Shown: in pieces, positions 1-8,513 of the stretch
How positions within the stretch are numbered: position 1 is the first letter of the stretch
Layout: each line of letters begins with the position of its first letter
Source: Anaerolineales bacterium UBA832
GTDB lineage: Bacteria > Chloroflexota > Anaerolineae > Anaerolineales > UBA11657
DNA length: 52,889 nucleotides
Direction of reading: 5' to 3'
Assembly: GCA_002296125.1 (NCBI GenBank)
Contig: DBHI01000108.1
Location: 1-52,889 of the forward strand
Made by a program: the position numbers and the translations under genes
The notes under the pieces: model-generated
The model's input: only the letters and a program-made list of their open reading frames with translations
Told to the model about the DNA's origin: nothing
Databases searched by the model: none

Positions 1-1
1 T

Positions 2-1387
2 TTAAAGGTTAAAACTTATAATCCTGTTGAAAAATATAAATTAGGCGATGTATTGACATTTCCTGGTTCTAGACATTTTGATGGTGAAATTCAAAAAATT
101 AGACAAGGATACAATCCTAACTTTAGTGATTTTGAGGTTGTCGAAATTATTTGTTCGGACAATGTGACCCGTAGTTTTGTACATGGTATGCAAGAAGACT
201 TTTTTGTTGATTTGCAAATTAATGTTGATGAAAATTTGGAGAAATTAGCAAAACAAATTGTAGAAGAGTCTGGAATTGATATAGCCGATAAGATTGTTTC
301 TGGATTAGCAGAAGTTAGGGATCTTGTTTGTTTGTCAGATTTTTGGTTTTCATTGGATTTGTTACTGGAAATTGATGATGGTTATTTGAATTTGGTAGAG
401 GCAGTACTGGATATTGCTGATGGACAACCATTGTCTACTATAGAAATATTAGAAAGGATCGATTTTTCTGATAATAGTGATCAAGAGCTGCTTGTTTTTT
501 CCTTGAATTATGCACTAAATAATGACAATAGATTTGAAGACGTAGGTCTATCTGGTAAAGTATTGTGGTTTTTGACAAGAATGAAACCACCAGAACTTGC
601 TGAAGTGGACAATTATCTGTTATGTCAAAAAATAGATGTGTCAAATGAAAAATTGTCAAACAGTATGCAATCACTGGTTAATGTGTTGTCTGATGAATTT
701 AGTTTAACATCTAAACCACTAGATGAATTTGATAAAACTGCTTCTATTATTCTAATCTATCCTCATTTGAGAGCTGGTACATTACCATTGAATCAATCAA
801 CATCAATGATTTTTCCTTCTGCTTTAGTTTCTCCTCGTGTCAAAATGACTCTCATTGATAAACATACAGGTGCGAGCTATCCTGGATGGGTTATTCAAAA
901 AGATCGTTTTGTCTGGGGGTTAGAGCAGTTGTATCAGAAGTATGGTGTGGTTGCAGGTACTCGTATTTCTATAGAGGTTGGCAACAATTTAGATGAAGTC
1001 ACAATCAATATTAATAGACGTAAACCTGTGAAGGAGTGGGTGAAGACTTTAATTATTGATGATATGAAAATACAATTTGAAATGAAGAACAGAGAAATTG
1101 GAGTTGATTGTTTAGATGAGTCGCTCATATGTGTAGATGATATTAGTTTATTAGACAAATTTTGTCGTAGGATTTTGCAGGGTGAGTTTGCGCTAGAGGA
1201 TTTGGTGGATAAATGTTTTAGAGCTTTAAAAGTTTTGATGCCTCAGGGTAATGTACATGCTGTAACATTATATTGTGCGATCAATACTATTGTTCGTGTT
1301 GTACCGGAGACAGTGTTTACAATTTTAGAAAACAATTCGAATTATATTCACGTGGGTGATGCTTATTGGAGATATGAGGTTAATTAG
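2..1387 (+). CDS. Unrecognised protein, 5' end outside window
   Basis: The reading frame is open from base 2, so the gene begins before the window; the in-frame TTG at 53 is not needed as a start. The first visible residues form a small beta-rich module with a GD-x-L-x-FPG pattern followed by GEI-x-x-IRQGYNP and a run of alternating hydrophobic residues. From memory this resembles an N-terminal module of uncharacterised Chloroflexota proteins (a reading from memory, not a search). The middle is acidic and helical. The C-terminal third is mixed alpha/beta with two neighbouring cysteines and no catalytic motif that I recognise. There is no signal peptide or membrane segment in the visible part, so it is probably cytoplasmic. 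It lies 63 bases upstream of the next unknown gene on the same strand and may be cotranscribed with it. Function unknown. Confidence 0.7.
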   Translation, partial: LKVKTYNPVEKYKLGDVLTFPGSRHFDGEIQKIRQGYNPNFSDFEVVEIICSDNVTRSFVHGMQEDFFVDLQINVDENLEKLAKQIVEESGIDIADKIVSGLAEVRDLVCLSDFWFSLDLLLEIDDGYLNLVEAVLDIADGQPLSTIEILERIDFSDNSDQELLVFSLNYALNNDNRFEDVGLSGKVLWFLTRMKPPELAEVDNYLLCQKIDVSNEKLSNSMQSLVNVLSDEFSLTSKPLDEFDKTASIILIYPHLRAGTLPLNQSTSMIFPSALVSPRVKMTLIDKHTGASYPGWVIQKDRFVWGLEQLYQKYGVVAGTRISIEVGNNLDEVTININRRKPVKEWVKTLIIDDMKIQFEMKNREIGVDCLDESLICVDDISLLDKFCRRILQGEFALEDLVDKCFRALKVLMPQGNVHAVTLYCAINTIVRVVPETVFTILENNSNYIHVGDAYWRYEVN

Positions 1388-1450
1388 ATATACTGAGGTT
1401 AGCGATATTATTGGTTCTAATTAAAAAGATTTTTTATACAAAAAGTTATT

Positions 1451-1858
1451 ATGAATACTGTTTACGAGATAAATTTTGATTGGTGGAGTACACGTATAGA
1501 TGAGTATGAAAATTATGTGTGGGATTTTTTGTGTGATCAACATAGACAAGAATTAGTTAATTTTGAAAGTTGTCGAGATACTGTTTTTGATTTAATTGAT
1601 GTTAATACCGGATTAGTATCTTCTGTAGGTGCAGTGGAATATTATATTAGGATGCATTGTTTCGATAGTAATTGTTCTATAAAAACTGGAATGACAATGA
1701 TAGACTCGATGTTTTTAGTGTTGTTTGCTAATGGCAATACTCCTATGACTGTTAAGCAGTTAGCTGCTCAAATTGGCCGTGACACTCAATCCAAAACTAT
1801 TTCTCGTATGTTTAGTGGTGGTAAAATACATAAAGGTATTACTTCGAGATCAAAGTGA
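1451..1858 (+). CDS. Hypothetical protein, 135 aa, possible HTH at C-terminus
   Basis: I do not recognise this protein. It is acidic and aromatic at the N-terminus (several Trp and Tyr in the first 40 residues) and has no membrane segment or signal peptide. The last 40 residues, around TVKQLAAQIGRDTQSKTISR, look like a helix-turn-helix: a helix starting with LAAQIG, a turn, then a second helix. A DNA-binding or adaptor role is possible but unproven. No clear Shine-Dalgarno precedes the ATG. Its TGA stop overlaps the GTG start of the MoaD-like gene (shared GTGA), which indicates translational coupling. The two products may therefore work together, and the gene upstream runs in the same direction. 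Confidence 0.65.
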   Translation: MNTVYEINFDWWSTRIDEYENYVWDFLCDQHRQELVNFESCRDTVFDLIDVNTGLVSSVGAVEYYIRMHCFDSNCSIKTGMTMIDSMFLVLFANGNTPMTVKQLAAQIGRDTQSKTISRMFSGGKIHKGITSRSK

Positions 1859-2106
1859 GTATTAATATAACAATCAAATTGTTTGCAATATTTCGTGATT
1901 TTCATCCTGGTCCTGATAAATCTCAGCCAATTATTATGACAGTAGAATACGGGACAAAGGTTAGCGATTTAGTTGATTTGTTGTGTTTGCCAAAAGATGT
2001 TTTGAGAAGTTGTTTTATTAACAATGAGTCTGTTGAGTTTGATGCAGTGTTGCAAGATTTAGATGTAGTGAGTTTGTTTCCTCCAGTTAGTGGTGGTGAT
2101 ATATAA
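1855..2106 (+). CDS. MoaD/ThiS-like ubiquitin-fold sulfur carrier with two residues after GG
   Basis: This 83-residue protein has the beta-grasp layout of MoaD/ThiS proteins: a first strand with KLFAIFRDF, a central helix with VSDLVDLL, a conserved N-x-E segment, and the signature end D-VVSLFPPVSGG. In this family the C-terminal diglycine is adenylated and thiocarboxylated by a MoeB/ThiF-type enzyme so that sulfur can be donated to molybdopterin, thiamin or other acceptors. Here two more residues, Asp-Ile, follow GG before the stop, so the carrier looks masked and would need trimming, or is not used this way. No moaE, moeB or JAMM protease gene lies in the window. The GTG start at 1855 overlaps the upstream stop. 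The fold call is strong; the pathway is unknown. Confidence 0.82.
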   Translation: MSINITIKLFAIFRDFHPGPDKSQPIIMTVEYGTKVSDLVDLLCLPKDVLRSCFINNESVEFDAVLQDLDVVSLFPPVSGGDI

Positions 2107-2170
2107 CATAGGATAGCTTTATGTATTTGGCATATTGATTGCACCACTTCACATATGGAGGTTGTAAATT

Positions 2171-2347
2171 ATGGCAGACTATCTTGATTTTCCAGATATA
2201 TTTTCTAGGTTTCCTAATTGGTCATTCATCTTAGTATTGATCGGAGTATTTGGAATAGTAATTAAGTTATTTCTAAAATCCGTTAAGGCGGTTATTACTC
2301 TTGCTTTTTGTTTGTTGATGGTATATCTATTAGTGAATTTGTTTTGA
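2171..2347 (+). CDS. Small membrane protein, 58 aa
   Basis: A short open frame with a strong GGAGG at 2157-2161 placed 9 bases before the ATG. The product starts polar (MADYLDFPDIFSRFPNW) and then has two hydrophobic segments, about residues 18-32 and 40-57, separated by a basic turn (KLFLKSVK). That predicts a two-pass inner-membrane hairpin. I cannot assign a family. It follows the MoaD-like gene by 64 bases on the same strand and converges with the large lipoprotein gene, whose stop is 27 bases further on. No convincing terminator separates the two convergent genes. The ribosome-binding site and the clean two-helix pattern are the main support. Confidence 0.65.
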   Translation: MADYLDFPDIFSRFPNWSFILVLIGVFGIVIKLFLKSVKAVITLAFCLLMVYLLVNLF

Positions 2348-2373
2348 TTCTATATATATATCATATTGTAGGG

Positions 2374-4395
2374 TTATTGATTTAAAGCTTCTTCACTAAA
2401 CACAAACTGGTTGCCATTTGTTTCTTCTATCATATACCAAGAATTTTTGGCTTGTAGTACATATGGTTTATCATTAGTATATTCGAATTCTCGAGCACAG
2501 TTATGAAATAGACTGCCATCTAGAATCTTTTCAGGATCTAGCTTTTCAAGCTCAACAAGAATTTGCATAGCAGCAGCACCGGTTTTGTCTATGCCGCCTT
2601 GATAGATATTAGTACCTTCTTCTCTGGAGGCATTAACAGCGTTGCGTAGGATTCTATTGATTGGATCAAAAGCTCCAGTGAGTTCCGCTACTACATGTTT
2701 AGCGAAATAGTCTGCTCCTCCTTCGACCAGCCAGGGAGTATTAGTTTCTTCACGACCCAAGCTTTCTTCGAGTTGCCTACAGGATTCGTCCATTAGATCT
2801 TGTTGTAACCCATGATAAAGCTCATGTATGAAAAAGTCTTGTAAATTTATTGGGTACGTGGGATTATTAGTGTCTCTCATGTCAGGTGGTAGGCCCATCA
2901 GGATTAGTCTAGATGCTGGACATATAGTAATTTGAGTTGATGCGTCAGCACCTCTGCTAAGCCAATCACGGTACATTTCTATTTCTTCATAATATCGTAC
3001 TGGGTCATCCACAATACAGGATTGATCACTAAGCCATGTTTCTATTTCATTCATGAGATAATCAATTTCATCGGGTGTAATTACTACTTTCATTGTCGCG
3101 AATGGGTGAGAGAAACCTCCTTCTTTTATAAATTCTCCGACTGGCCATAATACCATCAGGATGTCTGCTCTCCTATTAGCCATTTTAGCCTCTGAATATG
3201 AAGCCCATTCTTTCATTAAGTCAGTACTAAATTCACTGATATTTACTATTTCTATTGCACTAGGACCATAATTTGTGATTGGCGTAGGACTGTATTCTTG
3301 TTTTTGTGACTGGTATTCGTTTGAATCGACTTCTGGTAGGTTTACTGAATTGAGTATATTTTGAAGTTGTTTCAAATGCGCTTCGAAGTCACCTTCTGGT
3401 CCTGAAGTAGCTTCAAAAATTATTATGCCTGTTTGTTCATTACCAATGATTACACGCGCTTGTTGGGATTCATCTCTAAGATTACCTATACTTATATATC
3501 CTGACAGCTCATTTAATGGGTCGCGAGATTCTTCCTTGTATTCATCAGGTTCAGTGAAAAAGTCTTGTATGAAGGACTCTAGTTCTCGTATGGGTATGTC
3601 TGTAGTCGCAATCATTAGATCACCCATTGGTCCTCGGAGTTCTGTGTCGTGTTTGTGTTGGACTTTATTCCAATTGGATGGATAATTAAAAGACAAACCT
3701 GTTTTAGGGTCTGTATAAATAGTAGTATCACTGTTCTCAGGTATTGTTTTTGTCAGAATGCTTTCAGAATCTTTTTTGTTGGGATCATTGGAACCATCAA
3801 ATAATGAGGTATTTTTCAGGTTTAGAGAATCAATAATGATCTGAAAGTGTTTCAAATGTTTTTCGAAATTATCTTCTGGGCCTGTGGTTGCTTCTAAGAG
3901 TATGAGGCCAGCTTTTTCGTTTCCAACAATTACTCGCGCATGTTTAGCTCCATCACGGAGACTACCTATACTCATGTATCCTGATGGATCTTGTATAGTT
4001 CTACGAGACTCTTCTTGGTAGTTAGACTCTGAGAAATATTGATTAGCGAATTGATCTAGTTCATGAAAGTTTTCGTATAAAACTTCGAAAATTACATCGC
4101 CTACTGGTCCACGTAATTCTACATAATTTTCACGTGTCAATTCTTGCCAATTTTCAGGATACATAATTGATATTTTCGATTTGTAATCCGTATAAATCGC
4201 ATATTTGATTTCATCATTATCTGTTTTAATATCTTCAGTTTCTACAACAGTATCAATTGATTTAGTATGCTCTATTGATTTAGTTTCTTTTTCAACTGAT
4301 TCATTTGTTGTTACTGAATCTTCACTATTACATGATGACAATAGTAGACTGAAAATGAATAGACAAATTAAATAATTTTCCTTCAAATATTTCAT
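2374..4395 (-). CDS. Surface lipoprotein: duplicated PsbP-like domain plus HExxH peptidase-like domain
   Basis: Choosing the ATG at 4395 gives a clean type II signal peptide with lipobox LLLSSC (lipidated Cys22); the frame stays open to 4491 but that adds an implausible N-terminus. After an acidic linker come two copies of one domain (about residues 64-193 and 224-353). Both carry IYTD, YP-x-NW, ELRGP-x-GD, GYMSIG or GYISIG, ARVIVGNE or ARVIIGNE, and a closing helix ending in DSLNL or NSVNL. The pattern recalls PsbP/Mog1-fold repeats of bacterial lipoproteins. The C-terminal part has HELYH (524-528) and an EGGADYF motif whose Glu558 lies 29 residues after the second His. This is gluzincin-like spacing, so a zinc metallopeptidase is likely. 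It would act outside the cytoplasmic membrane. Substrate unknown; the repeats may bind substrate or cell wall. Confidence 0.8.
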   Translation of the reverse strand: MKYLKENYLICLFIFSLLLSSCNSEDSVTTNESVEKETKSIEHTKSIDTVVETEDIKTDNDEIKYAIYTDYKSKISIMYPENWQELTRENYVELRGPVGDVIFEVLYENFHELDQFANQYFSESNYQEESRRTIQDPSGYMSIGSLRDGAKHARVIVGNEKAGLILLEATTGPEDNFEKHLKHFQIIIDSLNLKNTSLFDGSNDPNKKDSESILTKTIPENSDTTIYTDPKTGLSFNYPSNWNKVQHKHDTELRGPMGDLMIATTDIPIRELESFIQDFFTEPDEYKEESRDPLNELSGYISIGNLRDESQQARVIIGNEQTGIIIFEATSGPEGDFEAHLKQLQNILNSVNLPEVDSNEYQSQKQEYSPTPITNYGPSAIEIVNISEFSTDLMKEWASYSEAKMANRRADILMVLWPVGEFIKEGGFSHPFATMKVVITPDEIDYLMNEIETWLSDQSCIVDDPVRYYEEIEMYRDWLSRGADASTQITICPASRLILMGLPPDMRDTNNPTYPINLQDFFIHELYHGLQQDLMDESCRQLEESLGREETNTPWLVEGGADYFAKHVVAELTGAFDPINRILRNAVNASREEGTNIYQGGIDKTGAAAMQILVELEKLDPEKILDGSLFHNCAREFEYTNDKPYVLQAKNSWYMIEETNGNQFVFSEEALNQ

Positions 4396-4534
4396 ATTAA
4401 AATTAGTACTTGTACTTGATCTTCTTATTCTTATATTATTGTACACAAACTTAATATTCATACTTTCATAAATATTAAGAATCTTTAACATATGTTTAAT
4501 GTTGATTTATTCGTAGTTGCTGTATACTTTTTGC

Positions 4535-4711
4535 ATGTTTACTAAACAATTATCTAATATTTTGATCTCCTTCATTATCACTGATGTTGATAAACAGTCA
4601 GTAGATAGTGATAGAGTATTGGGAATTCATGTTCCCAACTTTTCCTCGTTGGTATCCTCGTTTTTGTTGAAATTGTTAATTGTTGTTGTAGGTCTTAGTA
4701 TAGTTATGTAA
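4535..4711 (+). CDS. Possible 58-aa protein with C-terminal membrane anchor
   Basis: A doubtful short gene. From the ATG at 4535 the frame encodes a mixed N-terminus and ends in a strongly hydrophobic stretch (SFLLKLLIVVVGLSIVM), as in a tail-anchored protein. There is no Shine-Dalgarno. However, a promoter-like pair (TTGATT at 4502-4507, TATACT at 4523-4528, 15-base spacer) would start transcription almost exactly at the ATG, so translation could be leaderless. A good terminator follows at 4756-4779. The unit is therefore probably transcribed, but it may be a small RNA and not a coding gene. It is divergent from the lipoprotein gene. Confidence 0.35.
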   Translation: MFTKQLSNILISFIITDVDKQSVDSDRVLGIHVPNFSSLVSSFLLKLLIVVVGLSIVM

Positions 4712-4755
4712 CTATAAACTATAAATCAAAAAAACATACTTTAGGAGGGTATGGC

Positions 4756-4779
4756 ATCCGCTATAAGGCGGATTTTTTT
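4756..4779 (+). terminator. Rho-independent terminator
   Basis: ATCCGC at 4756-4761 pairs with GCGGAT at 4768-4773 around a six-base loop, followed directly by a run of seven T. It ends the small transcription unit that begins near 4535. Confidence 0.85.
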
Positions 4780-4809
4780 GTTAATATATTTTCATTACTA
4801 ATATACGTA

Positions 4810-4837
4810 TTGTGTCAATATTATGTGCTTTTATAAT
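4810..4837 (+). promoter_or_regulatory. Probable sigma-70-type promoter for the small acidic protein
   Basis: TTGTGT at 4810-4815, a 16-base spacer, and a perfect TATAAT at 4832-4837. It lies after the terminator and about 95 bases before the next ATG, so the transcript would carry a leader of roughly 90 bases. Confidence 0.5.
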
Positions 4838-4932
4838 ACGATGGTAATCCTGATTGATAAGACTGTTTTTTATTTTATAGAGTACAATAATTCAAGGCGG
4901 TAGGAAATCATATTGATTTGTTAGGAGGATTT

Positions 4933-5085
4933 ATGATAGATAAGGACAAAAAAAAGTTGCTTGATGAGAGTTTAGATATTGATAATGAAGATCAGGATTG
5001 GGAAGAAGCGGAGCTTGATGAACATACAGAGAGTTATTCAGAAGATGAACAACATCAATACAGAAGGGCTTTAGATGATAGTTAA
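4933..5085 (+). CDS. Small acidic protein, 50 aa
   Basis: AGGAGG at 4923-4928 sits 4 bases before the ATG, and a probable promoter lies further upstream. The product has a short lysine-rich start (MIDKDKKKLLDES) and then a very acidic, glutamate- and aspartate-rich body with two Trp/Tyr positions. It has no cysteine and no membrane segment, so it is probably cytoplasmic and perhaps partly disordered. I cannot assign a family. It stands alone between the terminated small unit and the aminotransferase. The strong ribosome-binding site is the main evidence that it is real. Confidence 0.6.
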   Translation: MIDKDKKKLLDESLDIDNEDQDWEEAELDEHTESYSEDEQHQYRRALDDS

Positions 5086-5125
5086 TGGGTGATTATTTGC
5101 TTGTATCTATTAAGATTTTGCAATG

Positions 5126-5153
5126 TTACAAAAAATGTGTAAATTGATATACT
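5126..5153 (+). promoter_or_regulatory. Possible promoter of the aminotransferase gene
   Basis: TTACAA at 5126-5131 and TATACT at 5148-5153 with a 16-base spacer. Transcription would begin about 30 bases before the ATG at 5189. Confidence 0.45.
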
Positions 5154-5188
5154 AAATCTTTAGATTGTCTATCAATATTGGTGTAATT

Positions 5189-6499
5189 ATGAGCCTTTTT
5201 TCTGAAAATATTTTGTCTCTTGGTACTGAGAATGCTTTTAAAATGGGTCAGCATATTCTTAAAGCAGAAGATAAATTGGGGTCAGTTACTAAGTTGAATT
5301 TGGGAGAACCTGATTTTCCTTTGCCTATCCATATTAAGGATGAGATTAAACGACAGCTAGAAGCAAACAATACTCATTATTGTGATCCAAAAGGTTTGTT
5401 AACGTTAAGAGAGGCTGTCGCGGAAAATGTTTCTCAAACACGAAAATTGGATGTTGATCCTGAGAGAGTTGTAGTTTTTCCAGGAGCTAAACCATCGATT
5501 GGTTTTGTACAGCAAGCATATTGTTCTAAGGGTGATGAAGTTATTTATCCTAGTCCTGGTTTTCCAATATATGAATCGTTTATTAAGTATGTAGGTGCTA
5601 CACCAGTACCTATGCATTTGCATGAAAGTAACGGTTTTGTTTGGTGTCCAGAAAAATTCGCATCACTAATCACTCCAAATACTAAGATTATATATTTGAA
5701 TTCTCCCTCCAACCCTACTGGTACAGTATTGTCATACGAACAAATAGAAGAAATTGCTGAAATAATTTGTAGACTTTGTTCGAAAGAGGTTAGAGTATAT
5801 TCTGATGAAATTTACGAGAAAATTTTATTTGATGATAATGAACATGTGTCTATTGCATCAATGCCAGGATTAGAGGATAGAACAATTATTTCAAGTGGAT
5901 TTTCAAAAACTTATGCCTGGACTGGTGGTAGGATTGGTTATGCTGTATTTCCTACGACAAAAGAAGCTGAGGTATTTAAAAATTTGAATATCAATTATTT
6001 TTCATGTGTTAGTCCTTATAATCAAGAGGCAGCTAGAGTTGCTATCAATAGTCATTTGTCAGAAAAATATGTGTCTGAAATGGTATCTATATTCCAAAAA
6101 AGGAGGGATATTATTTGGGATATTTTTGCTGGATTAAATGGTGTTTCCTGCAATAAACCAGGTGGTGCATTTTATCTTTTTCCAAATATTGGTGACGTTT
6201 GTGAGGATTTAGGCATTCTTGATTATTATGAACATATGTTTAAAGTTGATAGATCTTGTATGTCACCATCTGGATTATTTCAAAATTTTGCACTTTATCA
6301 TCATGGTGTAGCAGTTTTGGACAGATCTTCATTTGGTCAATTAGGTTCTGATAATGAGCATTTTATACGGGTGTCGATTGCAGCTGATTTACAGGTTTTG
6401 GAAGAAGGTATAGATAAACTGTCGAATGCTATGGTGGACAAGAACGGCATGAATATTTTTTTAGATGAGCGTCCTGATTGTAATTTGTTTCCAGAGTAA
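5189..6499 (+). CDS. Class I/II PLP-dependent aminotransferase (aspartate aminotransferase-like)
   Basis: A 436-residue fold-type I PLP enzyme that moves an amino group between an amino acid and a 2-oxo acid in the cytoplasm. Visible motifs are NLGEPDFP near the N-terminus (substrate lid), NSPSNPTG (carboxylate and PLP contacts), YSDEIYE (the Asp that binds the pyridine nitrogen) and SGFSKTYAWTGGRIGY, where Lys240 forms the Schiff base. A C-terminal FIRVSIA holds the Arg that usually binds the substrate carboxylate. I placed the start at the ATG at 5189; an in-frame TTG at 5165 would add eight residues with no support. Substrate cannot be fixed from sequence; aspartate, alanine or an aromatic amino acid are all possible. 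It lies upstream of the methionine genes but 135 bases away. Confidence 0.9.
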   Translation: MSLFSENILSLGTENAFKMGQHILKAEDKLGSVTKLNLGEPDFPLPIHIKDEIKRQLEANNTHYCDPKGLLTLREAVAENVSQTRKLDVDPERVVVFPGAKPSIGFVQQAYCSKGDEVIYPSPGFPIYESFIKYVGATPVPMHLHESNGFVWCPEKFASLITPNTKIIYLNSPSNPTGTVLSYEQIEEIAEIICRLCSKEVRVYSDEIYEKILFDDNEHVSIASMPGLEDRTIISSGFSKTYAWTGGRIGYAVFPTTKEAEVFKNLNINYFSCVSPYNQEAARVAINSHLSEKYVSEMVSIFQKRRDIIWDIFAGLNGVSCNKPGGAFYLFPNIGDVCEDLGILDYYEHMFKVDRSCMSPSGLFQNFALYHHGVAVLDRSSFGQLGSDNEHFIRVSIAADLQVLEEGIDKLSNAMVDKNGMNIFLDERPDCNLFPE

Positions 6500-6634
6500 T
6501 CTGTAGGGCAGAATACTTTGGAATAGTGGAAGTATTGTTGGTGTAATGTTTGTTTATATTTGCAAATGAATAAATTTATTTTTGGTGTAGAATAGTATAG
6601 TGAGTAGAGTATAATTATTGAAGTGTGTAAAGTG

Positions 6635-7948
6635 ATGTCAGAACAAAATTTTGGCTTTGATACGAGGCAAGTACATGCGGGCGCCCGTCCTGATCCGTAT
6701 ACTGGTGCTCGGGCTGTACCTATTTTCCAGACAACAAGTTATGTGTTTGAGGATGCAGAGTCTGCTGCTTCTTATTTTGATTTGAAAGAATATGGAAATA
6801 CATATTCTCGTATCATGAATCCTACTGTGGCTGCTTTTGAGGAGAGAATTGCTAGTTTGGAAGGAGGTTGTGGTGCAGTAGCTTTTGCTAGTGGTATTGC
6901 GGCACAATCAGCTGCTTTGTTTACTACGTTAGAGCCTGGTGATCATATTGTGTCATCATCAGTCATTTATGGGGGTACTGTCAATCAGTTTAATAACCAA
7001 CTGGGTAAAATGTCTGTTGAGGTGAGCTGGGTTGATCCTGATGATTTAGATGCTTGGAAAGAAGCAATTCAAGATAATACTAAATTGTTTTATGGTGAAA
7101 CTATCGGCAATCCGGCAGGAAGTATTTTGGACATTGAGACAATTGCTAGTATTGCGCATGATGCTGACATACCGTTGATGGTTGACAATACGTTTGCCAC
7201 GCCTTATTTGTGTAGACCAATTGAGTGGGGTGCTGATATTGTTGTTCATTCTGCCACTAAGTTTATTGGTGGTCATGGTACTAGTATTGGGGGTGTGGTA
7301 ATTGAATCTGGGAAATTTAACTGGTCTAATGGTAAATTTCCAATTATTTCAGAGCCATCTAGAGCTTATCATGGTCTCAAATTTCATGATACGTTTGGCA
7401 TGTATGGTTATTTAATGAAGTTACGTGCAGAAACATTGCGTGATTTAGGTGCATCTATGAGTCCAATGAATGCGTTTTTGTTTTTGCAAGGCTTAGAAAC
7501 TTTATCGCTTCGAATGGATCGACATGTTCATAATGCTCAAACAATTGCTAAATATTTAAACAATTGTGATGTAGTAAGAGATGTTAGATACCCTGGAACT
7601 GAAGGTAGCAAATATAAACCTTTAGTGGAAAAGTATTTACCTAAAGGTGCTGGAGCAATATTTTCATTTGATCTAAAGGGAGGCCGTAATGCTGGAAAGG
7701 AGTTTATCAGTCAATTAACTCTTTTGTCACATTTGGCTAATGTAGGAGATACAAAGAGTTTGATTATTCATCCTGCTAGTACTACTCATCGACAATTAAG
7801 TGATGAAGAACTTGCAGCTTCAGGAATAGATCAAGGTACAATTAGATTATCAGTTGGTATTGAAAATGTTGAAGACCTTATTTGGGATTTAAAGAAAGGT
7901 ATTACTAGAGTGACAGATATGAATAATGACGGCAATTATGAATCTTAA
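6635..7948 (+). CDS. metY: O-acetylhomoserine aminocarboxypropyltransferase (sulfhydrylase)
   Basis: This 437-residue Cys/Met-metabolism PLP enzyme condenses O-acetylhomoserine with sulfide to form homocysteine, the direct sulfhydrylation route to methionine. Motifs are TRQVHAG, PIFQTTSYVF, YSRIMNPT, the glycine-rich PLP-phosphate site SGIAAQSA, and VVHSATKFIGGHG with the Schiff-base Lys209. The long insert and FLFLQGLETL are typical of MetY and distinguish it from MetB or MetC. The ATG at 6635 is preferred over GTG codons at 6623 and 6632. A TATAAT at 6610-6615 lies just upstream but without a good -35. The downstream CoA-binding gene overlaps the end of metY, and metA follows, so the group is a methionine biosynthesis cluster. 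I see no SAM riboswitch in front of it. Confidence 0.93.
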   Translation: MSEQNFGFDTRQVHAGARPDPYTGARAVPIFQTTSYVFEDAESAASYFDLKEYGNTYSRIMNPTVAAFEERIASLEGGCGAVAFASGIAAQSAALFTTLEPGDHIVSSSVIYGGTVNQFNNQLGKMSVEVSWVDPDDLDAWKEAIQDNTKLFYGETIGNPAGSILDIETIASIAHDADIPLMVDNTFATPYLCRPIEWGADIVVHSATKFIGGHGTSIGGVVIESGKFNWSNGKFPIISEPSRAYHGLKFHDTFGMYGYLMKLRAETLRDLGASMSPMNAFLFLQGLETLSLRMDRHVHNAQTIAKYLNNCDVVRDVRYPGTEGSKYKPLVEKYLPKGAGAIFSFDLKGGRNAGKEFISQLTLLSHLANVGDTKSLIIHPASTTHRQLSDEELAASGIDQGTIRLSVGIENVEDLIWDLKKGITRVTDMNNDGNYES

Positions 7949-8429
7949 ATTTGATGTATCAAAATATCAGGATAAATGTATTATTCAAAAAGTTCTTCAT
8001 CACGCTAAAATCATAGCTGTTGTAGGTCTTTCGAGTAATGTTTTAAGAGCAAGTTATTTTGTTGCTGCATATCTTCAGAAGAATGGTTACAGAATTATTC
8101 CAGTCAATCCTCGTGAAACGGAAATATTAGGTGAGAAGTGTTATGCATCTTTGGTTGATGTTCCAATAGCTATCGATGTAGTCAATGTTTTTCGGGCTCC
8201 AGATTTCTTGCCTGATATAGCTGCGGATTCTGTAAAAATTGGTGCAAAAAATTTGTGGTGTCAATATACTGTTGTCAATAAATTAGGTGGTCAGATTGCA
8301 GAAAAAGCAGGTTTGTCAGTTGTAATGGATTTGTGTATGAAAGTTGAACATGCACGCTATATGGGAAGGATGCATTGGTTAGGATTTAATACTAATCGTA
8401 TTACTTCATTACGTGGTCCAGTGAAATAA
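7938..8429 (+). CDS. CoA-binding (YccU-like) Rossmann protein
   Basis: A CoA-binding-domain protein of about 163 residues. It shows the AVVGLSSN-x-x-R-x-S nucleotide loop followed by VAAYLQKNGYRIIPVNP and a later E-x-x-GEKCYASL segment, all typical of the stand-alone CoA_binding_2 family. Near the end, VMDLCMKVEHARY carries the conserved C-x-x-x-EH-x-R motif. These proteins bind CoA or an acyl-CoA and have no firmly known activity. Two starts are possible, ATG at 7926 or 7938; both overlap metY, by 23 or 11 bases, so translation is coupled. A gene of this family next to metY or metX is a recurrent arrangement in several phyla. Here it sits between metY and metA, suggesting a role linked to acetyl- or succinyl-CoA use. 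Confidence 0.87.
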   Translation: MNLKFDVSKYQDKCIIQKVLHHAKIIAVVGLSSNVLRASYFVAAYLQKNGYRIIPVNPRETEILGEKCYASLVDVPIAIDVVNVFRAPDFLPDIAADSVKIGAKNLWCQYTVVNKLGGQIAEKAGLSVVMDLCMKVEHARYMGRMHWLGFNTNRITSLRGPVK

Positions 8430-8513
8430 AATTTTTTGCCCATGTATTTGTTACTAATTGTTGGTTGATTAATTGTATTTACTTAGAAATGTTAGACAAA
8501 GTATATATTTAAT

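Noticed and set aside
4742..4804. A 16-codon frame with GGAGG just before its ATG, overlapping the terminator
   Set aside because: The Shine-Dalgarno is only 2 bases from the ATG and the frame runs through the terminator hairpin; it is more likely chance.
6500..6634. Possible SAM riboswitch upstream of metY
   Set aside because: I could not build the conserved multi-helix core; only a weak 7-bp hairpin at 6512-6536 is seen.
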